From Strongylocentrotus droebachiensis (lineage: Eukaryota; Echinodermata; Echinoidea; Camarodonta; Strongylocentrotidae), in contig JAVYIG010007881.1 of assembly GCA_035222895.1 (NCBI GenBank), forward strand, positions 1 to 64,000: a stretch of DNA of 64,000 bases, given 5' to 3'. The notes below the pieces were generated by a model. That model was not told where the DNA came from. It did not search any database and saw only the letters and a list, made by a program, of their open reading frames with translations. This document shows, in pieces, positions 53,401 to 62,400 of the stretch. Both the position numbers and the translations under genes were made by a program. Every line of letters begins with the position of its first letter. Position 1 is the stretch's first letter.

Positions 53401-56400
53401 AGCTTCCACCATGTTGTAAGAGGAGATGTTGATGATGAAATACAGACAAAAAACAATAGTGCAGTAGTGGATATGTGTGATGTAAACGTTCTTAAATGCT
53501 TTGTTGTTAACCAGTTAAAAACTGAATTCTGTAATTCCCATAAGCTTGATACAGGCACCACCCAGTTCCTCTAGGCAATAGGTTAACAACCATACATATC
53601 CCACTGCTGCCACCACCTAATAAGAAATGTTGAAGTAAGGACTCTGAAAACACAGTGTTCATGCAAGCAGTGGATAGCCATGTTGCAGTTGCTCTTTTAT
53701 TTACTTGTGGCAACCATATAAAGCCCACCACTACCACCATTTTGTATGAGGGATGTTGACAATGTTACCTGGTATACAGACTCCAAAATATTTTGTTGAA
53801 GTATTACCAGCCATGTTACTAGTGCTCTTTATTGCAGTGTGAAAATGCATGTGTCATTGTGATGGCATGTGTTTACATCCAAGCAAACCCACATTTTGTT
53901 AAAAGAGATAATGGACATTGAAAACAAGAATGAAGTAAGAAAAATATTAGTATTCAAGTTTTTAATTGACCCTATAGTATTTGAAAATAATGCAGTTCTT
54001 TTGAGAAACTCTTAAAGATCATCAATATAATTTCAGTAATATGTATATCTGTCACTAGTTTATTAACTCGTTAAAACTGGCATTGGTAATCTTATCCATG
54101 TACAGACTCGCCCAAGATTCGACCCTCGGACATCTCCTTTGCTCTAACCATGATCCTCAATGCCCTGCTGCCGCCTCAGAAGCAAGCAAGGCCAGCGGGA
54201 GGGGGTAGCGGACTCCCAAAGCACAACTACTCCTCCATGACAGACCTTCCTAGCCATACCAGTGCTTCCTTCAGGGATTCTACAGGATGTGTGCCAGATT
54301 CACTCTATGAAGCAGGGTATCTTGGTGAGTGTCAGTGATGACCTGTTATGTGTCATACAAGCTAGTCCAGTAAGTGAGGTGCATAGTTTATTGGAAGAGG
54401 TCCTGAAACGCACATGCAAACGTGCTCAATTCTTGGAGCTTCAGATTGTTTCCTGAAACATAGAGTTTTGATGGGAGCAAACTATATATATAAACTTGAC
54501 ATATGAACTGGTGCAACTTCCGGTGACATAACTGTATCTTCTCTACCAGAGCTATGGTGCAGTGAGTGAGTCATCATACGGTACGTCATCAAGAGGCCAT
54601 AATTTTCCTGGGCGGATTTACTCCAGCTCTAGGTTGGATCAGACAGCTTATGTGCCATCAAGTTAGAATCTAGTCAAAATTCTAATTAATTGCCCATGAA
54701 TCGATTCATTTGCATTTGAAGCTAACCATGAGTTATGCTATCCTTTCAAGTCACAATCCATTCGCTCAAATCAAGGTCATGAAAAGGTGATTGTTTGGCT
54801 CCAAATGACTCCAAATGACTCCAACTTGATGGAGCCATTTTCTGATGGCAATCAAAATGTTTACAAAAATATGTCATCTATGATTAAGGTACGTTTATGA
54901 AAGATAATGATCCATTTTTCTTTGCAGGTCTGAAGATCATGTTAGTTTGTTTCCAGTCACAACTAGCCAGAGAATGGCATCGCATAGCAACCGTTGTCAA
55001 GGAATTGGGATCACACATGATGGGTAACTATCACAACGGACTTCCATATAAAAATTTGAAAAATTTGTTTTCAAAATTGTCTAGAACGAAGATAGGCAAT
55101 TCATTCAATCTTTATTCATTTCATTTCTTTCTGTTTTCTCTTTCATTATAATTCCAAAAATTATTATAAAAGAATATATTAAGATAATACTAATGACTAA
55201 AGTAGGTGAAAATGTATGTGTCATCAAATCTGCACACACAAAGAGAAACTCTTATGATTGTAATATTTGTCATTCTTGAGTTAAAGAGCGTTTTTTTGTA
55301 TTGAATGAATCCATGCTCCGTTTCTGTCGATTGCAATCTAGCTACTGCGACATGTGTTTTTACCAAGTTAGCATAGATAACTGAATTTATTTCTGAATTG
55401 ATGAAGAAAAATTATTATTCTTAGGATTACGTTCACTTTCAATGTAATGTATTAAACAGTGTTAACATTGTTTAGCCTAACTATAATTGTTTTTTTCCTT
55501 TCAGGTGGAGTAGCTCTTTGGAGTTTCTTAGATTTCCTCACTTCTGTGAAGACTCCATTGTATGTCCTGCTGAAGCCTTTCATTGCCTTTAAGGTATGCT
55601 TGCAATGTCATTACTCTAAAGGCCATGTAAGGACAAGTCCAAAGTATTTTGTTTATGTGGTTGTTTTACCTGACTGCTGAGAAAGCTTTTGTATGCTTGT
55701 AAGTAAGCAACAAGGGGCCCGATGGCTTTAAGTCCTCCCCGGGGGACTTGGTAATGAGGATTAATTTCTTAATAGTCAGTGCATATATTGTAGATGTAGT
55801 ATTTCAAGTTATTTCCTTCCTTTCCCCTTCTATGTACATGTACTTAGGATGAAAATGACTGTTTAATTGAAAGTTTAATTAAAAATGGATTAAGATAAAC
55901 CAGACTGGTCCTCATGCATTTATTTATTTCATCTTTCAGATGCTGCGGATGATCTGTGAGACGGACTCAGAGGTCATGCTGCAGAGGTACATAGGTCTAA
56001 AGTTGAGAGGTCATCACTGCCAGTCACCGAAGAGCATGTCGGATAACATGATTGAGCTGTGCAACGAGCTAAGGCATCTCAGGGACAATATGTTTGTCCC
56101 CAGAGGTAGGAGCTAGTTGCCCTCCAAGTTCGTCCATAGCTATAAACCCTAACACCCCAGGGTACAAGGGGCTTGCCCCCACCCCTACTCCTTCTCTTGC
56201 CTTCCTTCTCTCCACTGAGCATTTGGATATACAGTTAACAATTAAATTATTCATACCCTTACAAAGTTTTGCAATTTCTTAAGTATTTGAAAAATTGACT
56301 TGTCCCAATTTTTGTTGTTGAGAATGTGAAATGTCAAAGGTCACATCTCAAAGTATTCAACAAAGGCCCTAATTTAATGAGTCCATCTTACATTTTTTAG

Positions 56401-59400
56401 TTATGTAAATAAAACCAAAACCCCCCCCCCAAAAAAAACCAAAAAAAACCAAAAAAAAAAATCAAATTTACAAGGGGTATGGATAATTAAGTTGTTAACT
56501 GTAGACAAATATTGCATTGTAGACATTATTTCACTTTGAGACCCTTTGACCAACATCATCAAGAAGAACATTTATCAATCCGTCCTTTGCCATAATTCCC
56601 TGGGACAAAACAATGAAGTTGACGTTTAAAACCAAAGAATGGGATTGGTCCTGCTACATGTACATCACTGTTATCCAGTGTACATGTAGAATGCAAATTG
56701 CTGTGGAGTATTTAAGTCCAAGGTGTGAAATACATTGCTCTACTTCTTTTTTTTTTTTTATTTGAGAAGTTTGCAAGTAAAGCACAACTAGTTGTATTTC
56801 ATTATAAAACTACCATCGTGTAGGGTTAGCAAATTTACAATGTAGAACTGCACTATCATACATGTATGTTGATATACGCAAGTGTTTAGAATTGAATCAC
56901 TGATATAACTTTCACCTGTTGTCAGGATTATTGAGAGTACTAGTAACTAAAATAATGTTATTGTTCACTATTTCACCACTTGTGCAAGGAAATTGGATCA
57001 TCTTTGAATGATACGTACATGTATAATGAAGATAATAAATATTTTAGTTTCACATTAATAACATGCATAGTGGAAAATGCCTGCAGTTCATGTTGTTATG
57101 ATTATAATACCATTTTAATCATAGAAATGAATGAAATGAACATGTAGTATCACAATTGGTAGACATTTGATGTCTTTATTGAAAGTCACAAAATGCAGTA
57201 CTAATATGCACTTTGTTTTTGTTGTACTGTCATTTTTCCATCCTCATTCTCTCTGTTTGCAATGTGTTGTACCCCATCAATAATTTGTGTGAATTCTTTC
57301 TGTGTTTCTCTTGCAATCTCTCTCTGTCTCTTTCTCTCTGTCTCTGTTTCTCTCTCTCTCTCAACCTCTCTCTTTTTGTTTCTATCTCTTCATCTCCTTC
57401 TCTCCTTTTCCCTCTCCCTCTTCATCTTTGTTCTCCCTGTCTTGTTCATCTTGCTTTGTACCTTGTGTTGTGTTCATTATGTCCTGTTGGTTTTGTTCAT
57501 ACATATTGCAATTCTATATTGCAATCTACATTTTACACTTATAACTACATGTGCTCTTAACTTTGCATGGTGATCTGTTTATTGTTCTGTTAATGTAATG
57601 TTTCTCTTTTTATTTTGTTCCCCATTGATCTTGCTGTCTATCTTTTCTATTTCTGTCTGCTCCTCTTCTAATATATCCTATGATCATTGTTAATTTGTCT
57701 TTATTCAATATGTGTGTTTTGCTTATACATGTCTGACTATCTGTCTAACTGTCTTTCTGACTGTCTGTTGCTCTGCATGTCTGTATGTCTATCTATCTGT
57801 CTGCCTATCTGTCTATCCGTACACGTTAACACTTTAGATCAAGTACGTTTCACAGACGAGTTAGTTGCACTGGCGGGAGAACGAGTGGAGAGCGTAGAAG
57901 GCATGCAGGTCATGTCACCATTCCAGCAACGTAGCTCCATCATCTCACGACTAACTAGAAAAGGTCTGTTTCCATGGCAACTCACAATCACAGTCTTGAA
58001 TCAGTCAGAATGTCAGGGTTACAAGACAGTAGGATATTCACTGTCCCATTGCCCTTCTGTATCTGAATTATGCAATGTCTAACCACATGTTTACTGAAAA
58101 TTTGAATTTTATCACCAAAAGGAAATCTCATGTTCCACAATGTATCATATATAACTAGAATAGGTCTGTCTCCATGGCAACTCACCCTCACGGTTATAAA
58201 TGAATCAAAATTTCAGAACCACAAGGTGCTAGCTCAGTGGGATATCCATTGTCCCAGTGGCCTTCTGTATCTGAATTATGCAATTTCTAACCACATGATT
58301 AACAAACAATGTACTTCTTTATCACTAAAAGGAGATCTGGGCCCTGTAGCATAAAACTTTTAATCAATAACAAGGGGCTAAAATCCTGTGACAACTTAGC
58401 TCTCGGCCAGTCAGATGACACAATTTCAGTAGTGTGTTGCAGTTATTACAGCGTGTGAATGATAACAAGTTTTATGATACAAGGCCCTTATGAGGCACAA
58501 TATAATTTAAGAAAAGGTATTTGCAGCCATTAAGCCTTCCATTTTTCAGATTCCCTTTATGATACATATACAGAGCTGCCAACCATTCCGTTTTTCCCGG
58601 AATTATTCTGTTTTTTAATCCCAATTACGTTTTTTATTTTTTTATTTTTTTTTTATTTTGTACATACCGCACGTCAAACAACTGCACTAATATGGTTTTT
58701 TGATCACAAATTCAATAGAAAACTAAGGTTGAAACATACTTGAAGAGAAAAGTATTCTCAAAAAGAAGCATTGGAATTGTGTCGCGCGTGGTTGTAAGTT
58801 TTGTTTTAATGAATTCCTTTTTTTTGCTTGAAATTCCTTTTTTTTGCCATCATGATTCCTTTTTTTGGTCGCACAAGGTTGGCAGCTCTGCATATAAATA
58901 TATCACTGCTGGTTCCAGGAAACCTTATAAATATAATTGAAAGCGCAAAGGCTTATCAAGTGTTGTGGGAACCGATTTTGTACTGGCAGCAATGGTACAT
59001 GTGATAAAAGAGTAGATTAAGAGCCAAGAAAGGTTGACAGCATGTGTTGAAATTGTTAGTCAAACCAATTGCATCAATTCATTTGAAGTGGTTTAAGAAT
59101 TATTTTTGATAATCCACTGGAGTCACTTGAGCTCTTTTTAAAGATGTCAAACAGATATTTTAAATAGGAGTGGAGATTGGTAGGGATAGGTGAACTGTTT
59201 TGAGGCACAGAAGCAAGATTTTTGAACAAGTATTCCAAGACTTAAAAAAATATCCATGAGCATATAGCTGCTACTTTAACTAGAAATGTCAATATTGTTT
59301 TTAGGAGTAGCGTAGAGACGATTGTTGAAAACTGTCAAACTAGATTGGTGAAATATAATAAAGAGTCTGAAGGTTTTTAGGACTATAATAATAATTATAA

Positions 59401-62400
59401 TCATTGAGCTATCATCATCATCTACCCTCACATAGCCACGATCACGTCGCGTCGTAGCTCCAGCAGACAGAGCTCCCGTCGCTCCAGCCGACGAAGCGCA
59501 TCGGGCAGCCCTCAGGATCAGGCCGACCTCAACGCCAACAGCTCCACGGAACCTTCCCGCATCGCCCGCTCCAACAGCCAGTACAACCGCAGGAGCTTGC
59601 GTCACACCGAAGAGTGCATCACGGAGGCGGATGCGGAGGCAGAAGCGGAGGATGTGGTGGACAACGAGGAATGCAAGCTAGGGCGTGGCTTTACCCGCAG
59701 GCAGAACACCAAACGCATCAGGTTGGCCATCTTGAAAATCATCATGCGCATGTTGTTTAGGCATTGTACAGTCAAACCTGTCTATAGCGACCGCTCAAGG
59801 GAAACACAAAAAGTGGTCTTTTGTAGACAGGTGGTCTTTATGGACAGGTTACTTTAGTACATGTCTCAATGAGAAACCATTTTCAAGGGAAACAAAAATT
59901 GTTCTTGTTGTAGATGGGTGGTCTTTGTAGACAGGTGGTCACTAAAGCAGGTTTGACTGTATTGTGTTTTTGTATCTTTTTTCTTAAGTGTTTGGGTATT
60001 TATCTCAAACTGCAAGAAATCAAGGCCAATTGTGTATCAAGAACTTCGCTGAAACAGATTTGAATTTTGCATCAGAGAGAGAGAGAGAGAGATCTATCTT
60101 TCCTTTGCTTATAAGAAATCTTCCAAAAACCTACCTACAAAGCACATGTATATTTTTTTTAGTGTATTATATACTCACTACATGTAGCTACATTGTATTT
60201 GTTAAACCATGAAGGAGAATGAGTTTTAGTAAGATCAAGAGTCATTGAATAAAAAAAGAAGTTGTACTATTGTATGCATCCATATCATTAATTCTTAGAA
60301 ATGATTTAGCACATCTAGAACATCCTTTCTCTTTAGATACTGAAGGGAATTGACTCATACAATTTCGCATAGAGATAAATCTTATGCCCTATATCTTTTT
60401 TTGGAACAATATGTGCGCTGCACAGAAATGCACATTTATAGTTTACATGTACAGTTGGTCAAACAGTTTTTGAGCATCACGTTACGCCTGGCTGAAATGC
60501 TCCCCAGGGAGTGGAGATTGTGCAAGCACTGAATCTATTGACCGGGGTAATAGTATGTTTGTAAAGGGCTTAGCAACAGTTGTATTAAGCGCTATATAAA
60601 AGCTAAATATTATTATTGATTTACTTTACTGCCCCTTTCTTGCAAACGTCCCCCCAAACAAGCTTCGTACACATCTTCATACATGTACCTTTCTCTAAAT
60701 CCTCATTTGATCCATCAGTCGGAGCACCAGCCAGCGGAGGCATCCGACGCGGGGTCGTGACAACGCCCCGGGCCTGATAGGTGTGGTCATACCCGGGGTC
60801 ACTGACGGTGCCCCCGCCTCCGACAACCCCAAGGTGACGGGTCCGGAGGGAGGAGACCCGAAGGAGAAGATGCAGACGACGGACAAGAAAGAGGACCATG
60901 TGGAGACGAAGGAGAAGATGGATACAATCGTCCACAGTGAGTGGGATCAAATCTATTTTGCTTAACTGCTAGCTATTAAAGTGACTTGGTAACATTGTCT
61001 CAATTCTGAAACAAAATCCTGGATTTAGCTCATGCTGCAATCATAATTATAAACCTTTAGGTCAGTCAGGAACCCCATGACTTTTACTTGACGATCGCCT
61101 GTCTGGTTATCAAGATATCTATAATTGGAAATCAAAATTTAATTTTTCTTTTCCTAACAGATTTTTATAAAACTACAGTCTATTGGGAAAATTGAGAATG
61201 GTAAAACGGGTCACTCAAAGATTTTTACTTTTTTGAGGCTCTTCATGATCATTTTGGAGCACAATTTTTGTAGGGCTTCAATATTACACCATATCACAGA
61301 CGCTGATAACATGTAGGGCCTGGCATCTCAGATTTAACATTGTGATGCCTTTAAAGCAAGTTCATGTACACAAAATGTATTTGCTTGCAGATAAACAAAG
61401 CAGGGGACTTGCGGCTTTCTTTCTTGAAGTCCTATCCAAGGGACTTGATAAGTGAGGGTATACTATGCTAATCAAGAGGAAACAAACACATTGGCATGCT
61501 TGAAGACTTTCTTAAAGACTTTTTAAAAGTACTTGTTACATGAAATTTCCTCTCCTTCTTTCTCCCATTCTCTTTCTGGCTACCTTCGTATAAATGGGTT
61601 ACATTGAGAGATAGAGAGGGATAGAGAGAGAGCGGGGGGTAGAGGGAGAGAGAGAGAGAAAGAGAGAGAGAGAAAGAGAGGAATAGAGAGAATGAGAGAG
61701 AGAGAGAGAAAGAGAAAGATAGGAATAGAGAGAATAAAGACTGAGGTGCAGAAAACACAGTTGCGCTAGGATTGCGCCTGTTCTTTTAAACGCACATAGA
61801 TTAGATCTTCCACATCACTGTACATATATATCTGCACAAAAAGTATGAAAATACACCAACAACATGGTGGCCTGTACTTCAATAGAAGAAGAAGAAGAAG
61901 AAGAATGAGAGAGAGAGTGAGAAAGAGAGGATGAGAAAGAATGAGAGAGAAAGAGAGAGTGAGAGAGAGAAAAATAGAGATTGAGAGAGAGAGAAACGGT
62001 GAGAGAGAGGGGGGGGGGGGGGGGGTGAGAGGAATGTATACAAGTATCTTATGTAAGTCTTCAAACAATCATTTTAAAGATTTTTTATCTGCAGTAGATA
62101 TGAACACATTCTTTTACATTTTTTTCTTCTTTTTGAGAATAATTTTTATTAAATTGCTTTATATCAATTCCCTTTTTATAGATGGCATTTCCATTTCATA
62201 CTAAATCCAAGTCATTGAGCAATATCAGACTGCAGTTTTGTGCCATGAGATTTTATTTCTTAATTTTTAATTGACCATGCTTTGATATTCTGTACATTGG
62301 TTAGTATTAAAGTCCGCTCCAAATTTTGCATGTGTACTTTTATATTTTAAGTTATGCAGATATCATGAATGTCTTTTTTGTTCCTATCTATGCCCTCTAT

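Noticed and set aside
57213-57573. Ser/Leu/Phe-rich frames
   Set aside because: Produced by a CTCTCT tract in intron 44.
59276-59605. 109-codon minus frame rich in Ala/Gly
   Set aside because: Shadow of the Ser/Arg-rich exon 46 on the opposite strand.
61468-62068. Ser/Leu-rich minus-strand frames
   Set aside because: Produced by AGAGAG tracts in intron 47.
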